Notes under the pieces: generated by a model
The model's input: only the letters and a program-made list of their open reading frames with translations
Told to the model about the DNA's origin: nothing
Database searches by the model: none
Part shown: positions 54,203 to 63,121 of the stretch, in pieces
Position numbering within the stretch: position 1 is the stretch's first letter
Layout of the letters: each line of letters starts with the position of its first letter
Assembly (NCBI GenBank): GCA_030065935.1
Contig: JASJCP010000005.1
Location: 29,237 to 93,236 of the forward strand
Length of the DNA stretch: 64,000 nt
DNA from: Xenococcaceae cyanobacterium MO_167.B27
GTDB lineage: Bacteria; Cyanobacteriota; Cyanobacteriia; Cyanobacteriales; Xenococcaceae
Direction of reading: 5' to 3'
Made by a program: the position numbers and the translations under genes

Positions 54203-54291
54203 CTTCTGAATCCTCCATACTGAATTCTGAATCCTGACTCCGTGAATCCTGAATCCTGTATTCTGACTCCACGAATCCTCAATCCTGACTT
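54203..54291. repeat. Heptamer repeat block F, opposite orientation to block E
   Basis: TGAATTC, TGAATCC, TGACTCC, TGTATTC units, the complement of block E, about 75 bp away. Together they could form a long imperfect stem between the HEPN-VWA and zinc-ribbon/FHA genes. Confidence 0.8.
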
Positions 54292-54348
54292 CTTCAGCCC
54301 AAAAGCCTAATAAAAACTATTCCAATTACTAATAAAGGAGCGAACTAA

Positions 54349-54924
54349 ATGATTACTTGTACAGTTTGTGGCTACGATAAAAATCCTGATGGATCAGAAT
54401 TTTGTGATGCTTGCGGTGCAGAACTACAAAGTACAGTAGCAGCACCAACAAATAATGCTACAGTCGATCCTTTTGTCCCCACTTCACAACCATTAGATGA
54501 AACTTTTATAACTGAAACTCCCGCACCAGAACCTTCTCCTGCAACAACTTCACCTTCTCTTACTCCCCATAATCCTCTACCTACTGGGACAACTGCTAGA
54601 CTGATTGCCAAACAGCCAAATGCTCCCATTGCTGAATTTCCTCTAGAAAATAATGCTCTCATCGGTATATTCGATCCAGATATGGGTCCTGTAGATATCG
54701 ATCTAGAAGATTTTGCTGGTAACGAAACTGTCTCGCGTCATCATGCTGAAATTTACCAAGATGCTGGAGTTTGGAAAGTTAAAGACCTTGGTTCTACCAA
54801 TGGGGTATTTATCAAACCAGTGGGTCAGACTCGCTTTAGTGCCAGAATTACCACCCCTGAGAGCTTAAATTCTGGAGATGAAGTAGCGATCGCCAAAATT
54901 CGTTTTGTCTTTCAAAGTCCTTAA
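54349..54924 (+). CDS. Zinc-ribbon and FHA domain protein
   Basis: 191 residues. Zinc ribbon C-x2-C...C-x2-C at the start (CTVCGYDKN, FCDACGAEL), a Pro/Thr-rich linker (~28-80), then an FHA domain (~85-190) with SRHHAEIYQDAG and VKDLGSTNGVFIKPVG, the conserved phosphothreonine-binding loops. A clear SD (AAAGGAG) precedes the ATG. It probably docks onto proteins phosphorylated by the kinases encoded just downstream, which carry the same zinc ribbon and, in one case, a very similar FHA domain. Confidence 0.92.
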   Translation: MITCTVCGYDKNPDGSEFCDACGAELQSTVAAPTNNATVDPFVPTSQPLDETFITETPAPEPSPATTSPSLTPHNPLPTGTTARLIAKQPNAPIAEFPLENNALIGIFDPDMGPVDIDLEDFAGNETVSRHHAEIYQDAGVWKVKDLGSTNGVFIKPVGQTRFSARITTPESLNSGDEVAIAKIRFVFQSP

Positions 54925-54969
54925 ATAGCGTTCACTAGACCTGAAATTAATACTAATTTGGAATAAGCA

Positions 54970-56892
54970 ATGAAAGACTTAATAGAAGTAAAGAATTCAG
55001 AATTGGGAACTCAGGAGTCAGATGACCAAGATTTAATCATCAAAGAAAAAATATGCTTCTGTCTAGGTGAATTCAGAGTAGAAGTTATCGCCTATCTGGG
55101 TTTATTAACCGCAGATGTTCATTACTTTAAAGTTAAACTTCAATCTTCTGATTCTGAGCCAAATATCGAGCAATTCGGTTTGTTGCGTGTAGGCTCTATT
55201 GATAGTAGTTTAAATCGGGAACTAAAGCTTAGAGAAACTCTGGGTGATTATGCCATGATTGCCAAACTACTAGCCTACACCACAGTAGAATCTGTACTGA
55301 TTAATCCTCACTCAATCTTAAGCGAATCAGAAAACAACCAAGAGGAGCAAAAAGAACTAGAAAATACCTCTTTAAATGGCGATCGCACCTACATTTTAGA
55401 AGAAAATGCGGATTCTGTAGATACAGATACAGAGGCGATCTCTACTGGTGAAGATACTGTAATTGAAGAGAAACTCGAAAATATCGCAATAACGCAACAT
55501 ATTTCTGACGCAGTTCTTAAAACAGAAGTAGAGGAAAATTCAGGATATTTAGAAGAAGAATACTATCCCGAACAACAAATTAGCATCGATGAATCTAAAC
55601 AAAAACTGCTGTTCTTAACCGATTTTCCCGAAGAAAGTGGGACATTAGCAACTTGGCTAGAAGAGAAGCATTCAACAGAAGAATACTTATCTATAGCTAT
55701 TCAAATCTGTCAATTTGCTTCCTATCTATATCAGCGACAATGGTGTTTTGTTAATCTCCTTCCTCAACTGATTGAAATCGGAAAACCCCTTAAGTTTTTT
55801 GACTTAACTACTGCTTATCCTGTTGACGAATCACTTTCTTCTGGTTTAATCGGAAATTACTGCGCTCCTGAACTTTCTGCTGCTCATAACATCCAAGAAT
55901 CAATGGCTAGTTATACAGTAGGAGCTTTACTCTATCAATGTTTTCATCAACAACCGCCATCAAACCAAGAACTTGACCTTAAAATTGAGCCAATTCCCCG
56001 AATTTATCAACTATTAAAAATTGCCTTATCTCCTATCTCTGAAGAGCGATTCGCTTTATCTCAGCTACTTAGTCTTTTAGTCGAAACTCGTAATTTATTT
56101 CGGGTCAAAAAAATTCAGTGGCAAGTTGCCAGTAATTCAACTTTAGGATTATCAACTAGTCGTCTTACTAATGAAGATAACTATGGCGTAAGACAACAGC
56201 AATTGAGTGATTTAGAAAATCTAATTATGGGAGTAGTAGCTGATGGTATGGGAGGCATGGCACAGGGAGAAGTAGCCAGTCAAATTGCTGTAAAAACCCT
56301 ACTAGAAGAACCAATAACCCAAAATTTTCCAGAGGAAGAATCAAGAGCGAATTGGTTAGTCGATTTATTCCAAAAAGCTAACGAATCTATCACCAATAGA
56401 GTAAAAGATGGTGGAACAACTCTAAGCGCAGTTTTAGCAATGGGCGATCGCCTAATGGTAGCTCATGTTGGTGACAGTCGTATCTATTTAATTCGCCAAG
56501 GAGAAATCAGCCAATTAAGTGAAGATCATTCCCTTGTGGCGATGATGGTGGCAAGCGGTCAAATCAGCCTAGAAGAAAGTTTAGAACATCCAGACCGCAA
56601 CGTATTAACTAAATCTTTGGGGTCAAAACGTATATTAAGCGATGGCTATGTTCAAGACTTAAGGCGTATCAAACAGAAACTATCAATGACTTTAGAAGAT
56701 GGCGATATCTTACTACTTTGTTCTGACGGAGTGTGGGATTTAGTTTCAACTGATGAAATAGGGGAAATCTTCGCTAAGTCTTTGCATTTACAGTCAGCAG
56801 TAGATGCAACTATTAAACAAGTTCTCTATAAAGGAGCATCTGATAACGCTACTCTTCTGGCTTTGCAATGTAGTATAGAAACGGCTAACTAA
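54970..56892 (+). CDS. Pseudokinase fused to PP2C protein phosphatase
   Basis: 640 residues. The C-terminal ~255 residues are a PP2C phosphatase: NEDNYGVR, VADGMGGMAQGE (~421), GGTTLSAVLA, VAHVGDSRIYLI and CSDGVWDLV, with the metal-binding Asp residues present. The middle (~215-370) reads as a decayed kinase C-lobe: FVNLLPQLIEIG at the catalytic loop without HRD, FDLTTAYPVD for DFG, then IGNYCAPELSAAH (APE) and TVGALLYQCFHQQPP. The N-terminal 100 residues include a second beta region; codons 10-19 (NSELGTQESD) are a heptamer repeat translated in frame. It ends 2 bp before the kinase gene, so opposite activities are co-expressed. Confidence 0.88.
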   Translation: MKDLIEVKNSELGTQESDDQDLIIKEKICFCLGEFRVEVIAYLGLLTADVHYFKVKLQSSDSEPNIEQFGLLRVGSIDSSLNRELKLRETLGDYAMIAKLLAYTTVESVLINPHSILSESENNQEEQKELENTSLNGDRTYILEENADSVDTDTEAISTGEDTVIEEKLENIAITQHISDAVLKTEVEENSGYLEEEYYPEQQISIDESKQKLLFLTDFPEESGTLATWLEEKHSTEEYLSIAIQICQFASYLYQRQWCFVNLLPQLIEIGKPLKFFDLTTAYPVDESLSSGLIGNYCAPELSAAHNIQESMASYTVGALLYQCFHQQPPSNQELDLKIEPIPRIYQLLKIALSPISEERFALSQLLSLLVETRNLFRVKKIQWQVASNSTLGLSTSRLTNEDNYGVRQQQLSDLENLIMGVVADGMGGMAQGEVASQIAVKTLLEEPITQNFPEEESRANWLVDLFQKANESITNRVKDGGTTLSAVLAMGDRLMVAHVGDSRIYLIRQGEISQLSEDHSLVAMMVASGQISLEESLEHPDRNVLTKSLGSKRILSDGYVQDLRRIKQKLSMTLEDGDILLLCSDGVWDLVSTDEIGEIFAKSLHLQSAVDATIKQVLYKGASDNATLLALQCSIETAN

Positions 56893-56894
56893 AA

Positions 56895-58187
56895 ATGTCA
56901 ATTGTATGTTCGGGTTGCATGAGTGAAAATAATGACAATGCAGTTACTTGTACGGCTTGTGGTGCTGCTTTGCAACCCAATAATTTTGCGCCAAGTTACC
57001 ATCTACCAAATAACAGCACTCTTGGGAAAGGCAAATATCAAATTAAAAAAATCCTGGGGGAAGGTGGATTCGGTATTACCTATGAAGGGATTGATTTAAT
57101 TAATAACAGAAAAGTAGCCATCAAAGAAAATTGGCCAGAAAAAGCTATTAGACAAGGGACAACCATTGTTTGGCCCCATACTATTACCCCGAAAAACAGA
57201 CAATGGCAATTGAAAAAATTTGCTACTGAAGCTCAGTATATTGCTCAGTGTTCTCATCCCAGTATCGTTAGAGTATATGAATGGTTTGAAGAAAATAATA
57301 CCGCTTACATGGCAATGGCTTTAGTAGAAGGAAAGCCTCTATCTAATATCTTAAAAGAAGAAGGTTGTTTAACAAGCGATCGCGCCAAACGCTATTTTCT
57401 ACAAATTGCCGAAGCTCTCAAAGTAGTTCACGATGCTAATTTATTGCATCGAGATATCAAACCAGAGAATATAATTATCGACCGACATGACAGAGCAGTA
57501 TTAATTGATTTTGGCGCAACTAAAGAATTTGTGGCAGGACAAACTCGTGAAATGAGTGTTACTTTAACGCGGGGTTATGCACCTATCGAACAATATAGCT
57601 ATAAAAGTAAACGATGGCCTGCTACAGATATCTATGCTCTATGTGCTTCTATGTATGAATCACTAACAGGAGAATTACCTGTAGATGTAACAGAAAGATT
57701 TGCTTCAGAAACCCTTGTTCCTCCTCGCAAATTAGCTCCTCAAATAAATCCTCTACTAGAACAGATTATTCTCAAGGGAATGAACATGAGAGTTCAAGAC
57801 CGTTTTCAAACAGTAGATGAACTGCTAAAAATTTTAACTGGCTCTGGTCAAGTAGCCAAGCTAATTCCGATACATTCTGCTAATTCTTCCCCTGAATTTG
57901 TTGTAGATAAAAGCCCAATGATTGTAGGAAGATTTGAGCCTGGTGAACAAGAAGTAGATATTAACTTAAACAATTTTCCTGGCTCTCATACTGTATCTCG
58001 TCAACATGGAGTGATTTATCGAGAGCAAGGACAATGGAAAATTAAAGATTTAGATTCAGTCAATGGTATTTTTATTCGACGTAGCAGACAATCTCGTTTT
58101 AGTAGAAGAATTACTAAATCAGAAATATTAAATTCGGGTGATGCGATCGCTTTTGGCAAAGTTTCCTTTATCTTAAAAACTTATTGA
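56895..58187 (+). CDS. Ser/Thr protein kinase with zinc ribbon and FHA domain
   Basis: 430 residues. Zinc ribbon CSGCMSENN...CTACGA (~4-22), kinase domain (~46-310) with GEGGFGITYEG, AIKENWPEKA, HRDIKPEN (~185), IDFGATKEF and a YAPIEQY activation-segment end, then a C-terminal FHA domain (~335-428; SRQHGVIYRE, IKDLDSVNGIF). Catalytic residues are complete. FHA tails usually bind the kinase's own phosphosites or those of partners. It sits between the PP2C gene (2-bp gap) and a second kinase (overlap-like 2-bp spacing). Confidence 0.95.
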   Translation: MSIVCSGCMSENNDNAVTCTACGAALQPNNFAPSYHLPNNSTLGKGKYQIKKILGEGGFGITYEGIDLINNRKVAIKENWPEKAIRQGTTIVWPHTITPKNRQWQLKKFATEAQYIAQCSHPSIVRVYEWFEENNTAYMAMALVEGKPLSNILKEEGCLTSDRAKRYFLQIAEALKVVHDANLLHRDIKPENIIIDRHDRAVLIDFGATKEFVAGQTREMSVTLTRGYAPIEQYSYKSKRWPATDIYALCASMYESLTGELPVDVTERFASETLVPPRKLAPQINPLLEQIILKGMNMRVQDRFQTVDELLKILTGSGQVAKLIPIHSANSSPEFVVDKSPMIVGRFEPGEQEVDINLNNFPGSHTVSRQHGVIYREQGQWKIKDLDSVNGIFIRRSRQSRFSRRITKSEILNSGDAIAFGKVSFILKTY

Positions 58188-58189
58188 TT

Positions 58190-60319
58190 ATGACTATTCA
58201 ATGTCCTGCCTGTTTACAAGATAATCCAGATAGAACAACGATCTGTTCCACTTGTGGTTACGAACCTCTAGATTCTAGTTCTAATTCCTCTACAACTACT
58301 TCCTCTACATATCATTTATCTTCTGGAGTATTACTCAAACAAGGACAATATCAAATAGAAAAAGTGTTAGGTGAAGGAGGGTTTGGTATTACATATAAAG
58401 GACAAAATAGACAAAACTCATCTTTAGTTGCTATTAAAGAACTCTGGCCAGAAAAATCTGCCAGACAAGGAGCTACTGTAACTTGGCCTTCTTCTATCAC
58501 TCCAAAAGAAAAACAATTACAAATCAATAAATTCAAATTAGAAGCTAGCAATCAACAAAAGTGCCTACACCCTAATATTCCTAAAATCTATGAATGGTTT
58601 GAAGAAAACCATACTGTTTATATCATAATGGCATTTATTTCAGGCCAAACTCTATATGATATCCTCAAAGCAAAAGGAGTTTTATCCGAAAATCAAGTTA
58701 AACATTATTTTATTCAAGTTGCAGAAGCATTAAAGGTTATTCATGATAATAATTTTCTCCATAGAGATATTAAACCTGATAACATTTTGATTGACAGTCA
58801 AGATAGAGCAATATTAATTGATTTTGGTGCAACTAAAGAATTTATTGCTGGTCAAACTCGCGAAATGAGCGTTACCTTGACTGCTGGCTATGCCCCATAC
58901 GAACAGTATTCTTATCGGAGTAAACGTTATCCCGCTACGGATTTCTATGCTTTATGTGCATCTATGTATGAATTACTAACTGGAAAACCACCAATAGAGG
59001 CGGTAGATAGAGTAAATGCCCTAGTACAAGGAGGTTCATCAGACCCTCTAATTCCACCACGAAAACTAAACTCTAATCTTAGTAGGTTAATAAAAAAAGT
59101 TATTCTGACTGGAATGAAAATAAATGTTGCGGAAAGATTCCAAACTGCTGATGAACTAATTGATGCACTCAAAGGAAAATTTGTCTCTCCACTGCACAAA
59201 CAAGCTCAAGAGTTAGTCAAGCAGGATAAACTAAAAGAGGCTATTAAAGCTTACGGAAAACTTATAACTAACGAACCTGGTAATGGAGAAGCAGCAGTAG
59301 AACTAGCATTAGTGCAACTTCATGTTAATGACTCTCAAGCTGAAATACCTGCCCAGAAAGCCATTCAAATCCAACCAAATGATGGTAGAGCTTATGGAGT
59401 TTTGGGGCTAGTTAACTGCCGAAAATCACAATGGGCAGAAGCGGTCAAACAACTACAACAAGCTGCTAACTTATCTCCTCAAGAAGCTTGGATACAAGCT
59501 AATTTAGCTTGGGCTTTAGGTAAAACTGGTAACTGGCAACAAGCAGAAATTGCTGTAGCTAAAGCAGTTCAACTTGACAACAACTGTACTTTTGCATTGG
59601 GCATACAAGCCTGGATAGCAATCAATCAAAAACAATGGAAATCAGCAATTCGTGCTGCTACTCCTGCCATCTTTAAATCCAAACAAACTCCATCAGCAGA
59701 TTCTCAAACACTACAACTATGGGTATATCCTCTCCTTATTTTTGCCCTAGAAAAAGCAGTCGTTACTAAACAGGCTAGAGATGTAGAAAGACGCATCGAA
59801 GAATTCATAACTCAAAATCCAGATCATGCCTGGGGTTGGAGTTTTAAAGGATGGAAAAAAAGCAGACAAGGTTTGTGGAATGAGGCTTTACTCTGCTTTG
59901 AGCAAGCAACCCGTCTAGCACAAGTTTCTAACTCGGTAATCATAAATCACGCTATTGCTTTAGAACATTTAAACAGTATTCAAGAAGCTATTAAAGTTTA
60001 TCAAACTCACAGGCAAAAATTTGGTGATGATGCTTTTGTCCTATTTCGGTTAGGAACTTTATTGGGAAAAATGGAAAAATGGATTCAAGCCGGGTCCTAT
60101 TTAGAAAAAGCTATTCAGATTCTACCGAACTACGCTGAAGCTTACCACAATCAAGGTTGGGTTCTACTCAATACTAAAAATTCAGATGGTGAAGTAGAGA
60201 ATATTCCCGAATTGTTATCTGCTTATCGTCAAGCGGTTAAACTTTACGAACAGCAACATAAGCTCAATTTGTCCCAAACAATAACACAAGCCTTCCAAGT
60301 ATTTGGAGTAAAACTATAG
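58190..60319 (+). CDS. Ser/Thr protein kinase with zinc ribbon and TPR repeats
   Basis: 709 residues from ATG 58190, 2 bp after the previous stop (an in-frame TTG at 58184 would overlap it). Zinc ribbon CPACLQDN...CSTCGY, a complete kinase domain closely matching its neighbour (GEGGFGITYKG, HRDIKPDN, IDFGATKEF), then about eight to nine TPR units (~335-690; e.g. AVKQLQQAANLSPQEAW, ALLCFEQATRLAQ, YLEKAIQILPNYAEAYHNQG). The kinases are tandem duplicates whose tails diverged, one to bind phosphopeptides and one to scaffold. Last gene of the cassette; it converges with the TnsD gene with a 6-bp overlap. Confidence 0.95.
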   Translation: MTIQCPACLQDNPDRTTICSTCGYEPLDSSSNSSTTTSSTYHLSSGVLLKQGQYQIEKVLGEGGFGITYKGQNRQNSSLVAIKELWPEKSARQGATVTWPSSITPKEKQLQINKFKLEASNQQKCLHPNIPKIYEWFEENHTVYIIMAFISGQTLYDILKAKGVLSENQVKHYFIQVAEALKVIHDNNFLHRDIKPDNILIDSQDRAILIDFGATKEFIAGQTREMSVTLTAGYAPYEQYSYRSKRYPATDFYALCASMYELLTGKPPIEAVDRVNALVQGGSSDPLIPPRKLNSNLSRLIKKVILTGMKINVAERFQTADELIDALKGKFVSPLHKQAQELVKQDKLKEAIKAYGKLITNEPGNGEAAVELALVQLHVNDSQAEIPAQKAIQIQPNDGRAYGVLGLVNCRKSQWAEAVKQLQQAANLSPQEAWIQANLAWALGKTGNWQQAEIAVAKAVQLDNNCTFALGIQAWIAINQKQWKSAIRAATPAIFKSKQTPSADSQTLQLWVYPLLIFALEKAVVTKQARDVERRIEEFITQNPDHAWGWSFKGWKKSRQGLWNEALLCFEQATRLAQVSNSVIINHAIALEHLNSIQEAIKVYQTHRQKFGDDAFVLFRLGTLLGKMEKWIQAGSYLEKAIQILPNYAEAYHNQGWVLLNTKNSDGEVENIPELLSAYRQAVKLYEQQHKLNLSQTITQAFQVFGVKL

Positions 60320-62197
60320 CGAGCTTTTTAACTCTTTCTCCAGAACATTTCTAACTTTATCTGATAAATTCTCTCTCAAACCAGCTAATCTCCATATCTT
60401 CCATTCCTTAATCTCTTCTCCCTTGAGATTTAATTCCTTAACCGCCCATTGAATTCTTCTAATTTGATAATCTTCAATTGTTTCGGTTACTGACTTCAAA
60501 TAAGCCCTAGTTTTAGGTAATTTATCCAAATGCTTTTCTAATAAAGCTTTTAACCTGATAGTTTTGCCAATTGTACCAACAGTAATCCTTATAGGTTTCT
60601 CTGTTTGCTTTAATTTTCTCACGACATCTTTAACCTGCTCTAAAATTTCCTTATCTCTTTGATTCCAATCAATTCTATTTATTGAGGAGGTAGGTTGTTG
60701 AAGTTTTGGAGAGTTATTATTAAGCCATTGTCTATCATGGCGATAAAGCCAAGCATAAACATCAGGAGCAAGTTTTCTAATTTCAGTTTTCGATAGTTTT
60801 GGGTTCTCTCGCTGTAAATTAAGCCATATATCTCGTTTTTCCCGCTTAATATCTTCTGAAACTATCGATGCTACTTTTTCTGACTTTATCTGTGGCTTAT
60901 TCTTCGTCCAAGATGGCGTTAAATGTAGTAAAGCCACATACCGATTAATGGTATTAGGATCGACTTTTAATTCCCTTGCTGTAGCTCTTAATCCCAACTT
61001 CTTTACCTCAACTAACTCTCTGAGTTTATCTTCCCAAACTTGACCATAGGTTATGACTCTACCAATTCTGAGCTTATCCTCTTCTTTCTTATCCTCCCCA
61101 CTGCGGGAATAAATCATGCCACAGGAACAAGTAAAAGTTCCCAATGGCTTTTTATTTTCCAAACAATGACTAATTTTAACGTCTGTAATTACTGGCTTAA
61201 GATAATGATCTGCTGCTGCATTGAGACATAGCCAAGGACTTCTACCAAAGGGTCTGTATGATTTATTGTTCTGAAAGAAAGTATCTATCGAGTCTGTAAG
61301 AAACCGAATCATTAGAAGATGTCTGATAGGATGAAATACCTTGCGATGTTTCCTGACAATTTGGGATAACCAATTACTGGTATCTTCATAAGCTACCCTT
61401 GAGTCTATGACTTTCAAAAAGTCTTTACCGTAGAAAAAGACAAAATCATCAATTAGTCTTTTTTGCTTTACTCTACCAGTGGAGTTAGCGTAACCTCTTT
61501 CAATCAGTAGAGTTCGATATCTCTTGGTAAACCATTCCAAACTTTTACTTGGGAAAGTATTTTCTAATAAATAGAAGCTGTCTTGAGATAAAGTGATTAA
61601 TTTCTCGGATATCACCTTATTGTAATCATTTTTTGCTGAATAAACTCTACAATTATCCAGGCTTGCAGCATGATATTCGTGTTTATTAAACCCTTGAAAC
61701 GAAATTTGGCTATTTTGCAACGCTATCCTGTGAATGGGACAAAATAAAACTCCTGGCACTTGATGTGAACGATGCCAATAAGTTTCACCGTATTTATCTA
61801 AGTCTTCTGGCAAACAATCAGGACAAAAGCGAAAGTAGTTCGGGGTATTAATTGCACTTGCCATAATACCTGCTCTAGTATGAATATCTCCTCCATAAAT
61901 TCCTCTCATTGATATTTCGATTTGTCTGGCTCTTTTTGGTGGAATAAAAGGAGAGTAAAACGGATATAGTGTATGGTGTTGAATCAGACTATCTACAGTA
62001 ATTGAAGAATGAGGCGGTAGATTATTGACTAGATTTTCTAAGCCACAAGGTAAATCAGCAGTGGCAGTTATACTTCTAGAATTAAACAATTCTTCGATAG
62101 TTAATTTGGGGCTTAAGTTACCACTTCGGATTTGATAACGTGCTACAGCACTATAAAGTAACTCGCCTGGGTAGAGTGTAGGGAAAAAACCAAGCAT
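60314..62197 (-). CDS. TnsD/TniQ-family transposition target-selection protein
   Basis: 627 residues from the ATG at 62197, chosen because MLGFFPTLYPGELLYSAVARY is the usual TniQ/TnsD beginning; an upstream TTG at 62254 would add 19 residues encoded partly by HIP1 sequence. TniQ zinc finger: FRFCPDCLPEDLDKYGETYW, VLFCPIHRIAL. The long C-terminus, with a helix-turn-helix (LGLRATARELKVDPNTINRY, ~395) and WLYRHDRQWL, is of TnsD rather than small TniQ type. TnsD binds a chromosomal attachment site and recruits TnsABC. None of those genes is in the window, so the rest of the element lies beyond 64 kb or has been lost. Confidence 0.88.
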   Translation of the reverse strand: MLGFFPTLYPGELLYSAVARYQIRSGNLSPKLTIEELFNSRSITATADLPCGLENLVNNLPPHSSITVDSLIQHHTLYPFYSPFIPPKRARQIEISMRGIYGGDIHTRAGIMASAINTPNYFRFCPDCLPEDLDKYGETYWHRSHQVPGVLFCPIHRIALQNSQISFQGFNKHEYHAASLDNCRVYSAKNDYNKVISEKLITLSQDSFYLLENTFPSKSLEWFTKRYRTLLIERGYANSTGRVKQKRLIDDFVFFYGKDFLKVIDSRVAYEDTSNWLSQIVRKHRKVFHPIRHLLMIRFLTDSIDTFFQNNKSYRPFGRSPWLCLNAAADHYLKPVITDVKISHCLENKKPLGTFTCSCGMIYSRSGEDKKEEDKLRIGRVITYGQVWEDKLRELVEVKKLGLRATARELKVDPNTINRYVALLHLTPSWTKNKPQIKSEKVASIVSEDIKREKRDIWLNLQRENPKLSKTEIRKLAPDVYAWLYRHDRQWLNNNSPKLQQPTSSINRIDWNQRDKEILEQVKDVVRKLKQTEKPIRITVGTIGKTIRLKALLEKHLDKLPKTRAYLKSVTETIEDYQIRRIQWAVKELNLKGEEIKEWKIWRLAGLRENLSDKVRNVLEKELKSSL

Positions 62198-62276
62198 TTG
62201 ATTTGAGATCAATTTTGAAGGAGTAGAAACAGAAAAAGCGATCGCCAATAGCAAAGGCGATCGCAGTTAACTAAAA

Positions 62277-62519
62277 TTATGCTTCTAAAGCACAGTGATA
62301 ATGGAGTAGTTCAAATCTCCATTCAGGTGCAAAAACAACTGTTTGAGTATTTGGCAAAGTTGCGACATTCAGACACAACACTTCAAAGCTAATACCAGAA
62401 CAGGTATATTCAGGCTCAGAAATGACTTTCCAAGTGTCTCCTGTAAAGTGCCGAATAATCTCCCCTTCCGTCAATTGTTCAGCACAAATTTGGGTTGCAT
62501 CAGGTTGGTATGCAATCAT
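62277..62519 (-). CDS. Uncharacterised 80-residue protein upstream of TnsD
   Basis: 80 residues, beta-rich (GEIIRHFTGDTWKVISEPEY, VFAPEWRFELLHYHC). I recognise no family; the spacing of turns suggests a small beta-barrel. It reads toward TnsD on the same strand and ends 79 bp before it, so may be co-transcribed. The start is by ATG with weak upstream pairing. Confidence 0.55.
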   Translation of the reverse strand: MIAYQPDATQICAEQLTEGEIIRHFTGDTWKVISEPEYTCSGISFEVLCLNVATLPNTQTVVFAPEWRFELLHYHCALEA

Positions 62520-62551
62520 AATGGTAAGACCTTTTTATTTAATTAGGTTGG

Positions 62552-62598
62552 TAAGAGAAGGCGAATCTATGCTGTCCAGGCGCGATCGCCTTCTCTTA
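62552..62598. promoter_or_regulatory. 13-bp perfect inverted repeat around a HIP1 site
   Basis: TAAGAGAAGGCGA (62552-62564) and TCGCCTTCTCTTA (62586-62598), 21-bp loop containing GCGATCGC at its end. Located between the divergent 80-residue gene and the HTH gene; a possible operator or bidirectional hairpin. Confidence 0.55.
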
Positions 62599-62723
62599 TC
62601 ACTTTACGATACCATATTATGCTTCCATAAAACTCACGATTTATGAGTAAATAATTCCCAACTAAAACAGAACTAATAGACAATAATTCATCAACACAGC
62701 AAGATAAAATTGACGGGGAGAGG

Positions 62724-62744
62724 ATGCTCATGGTCAACGAGCAT
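62724..62744. promoter_or_regulatory. Operator-like palindrome before the HTH gene
   Basis: ATGCTC-atggtcaac-GAGCAT, 33 bp before the HTH start; could be an autoregulatory site. GTCAAC/GTTGAC also recur across 62733-62763. Confidence 0.4.
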
Positions 62745-62776
62745 ATCCAACCACCATGTTGACGTATTAGGAATAG

Positions 62777-63010
62777 ATGATTTTGGAGCCGTTAGAGTAC
62801 TGTCGAAAATGGATAGATATGTCTCCAGAGGCAAGAGGATATCGCAAAGTCTGCATTACTGCTCTTTCCAAAGCAACAGGCTTGAGTGAGAGAACTATTG
62901 GTAATTGGGGTAAAGATTTCTCTAAACGACCTGATTATGTCATTCATACTCTGGGCATGGCAGACAAGCTGAAGCAAATTCAAAAAATTGTCCTATCTTG
63001 GGACTGTTAA
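62777..63010 (+). CDS. Small helix-turn-helix protein
   Basis: 77 residues; AGGA precedes the ATG by 6 nt. A central HTH (VCITALSKATGLSERTIGNWGKDFS, residues ~25-49) shows the SERTIxNWG recognition-helix pattern of small DNA-binding regulators. N-terminus EPLEYCRKWIDMSPEARGY is helical. Bracketed by a 14-bp perfect inverted repeat. Likely regulator of the nearby transposon genes, by position only. Confidence 0.7.
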   Translation: MILEPLEYCRKWIDMSPEARGYRKVCITALSKATGLSERTIGNWGKDFSKRPDYVIHTLGMADKLKQIQKIVLSWDC

Positions 63011-63121
63011 AAAATCTATATTTATCGTAAATCGTGAGTTTAATCCTTGATTTGGAAACAGCAAATAGTTTAAGTTAGTAATAAATTTGTATTATTTTTG
63101 AGTTTGACAGGGAAAAATATT

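Larger units (their letters stand above)
62630..63041. repeat. 14-bp perfect inverted repeat flanking the HTH gene
   Basis: AAACTCACGATTTA at 62630-62643 and TAAATCGTGAGTTT at 63028-63041. The pair encloses the HTH gene and its leader. It might be operator half-sites, or the ends of a tiny mobile cassette of about 410 bp. Confidence 0.6.
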
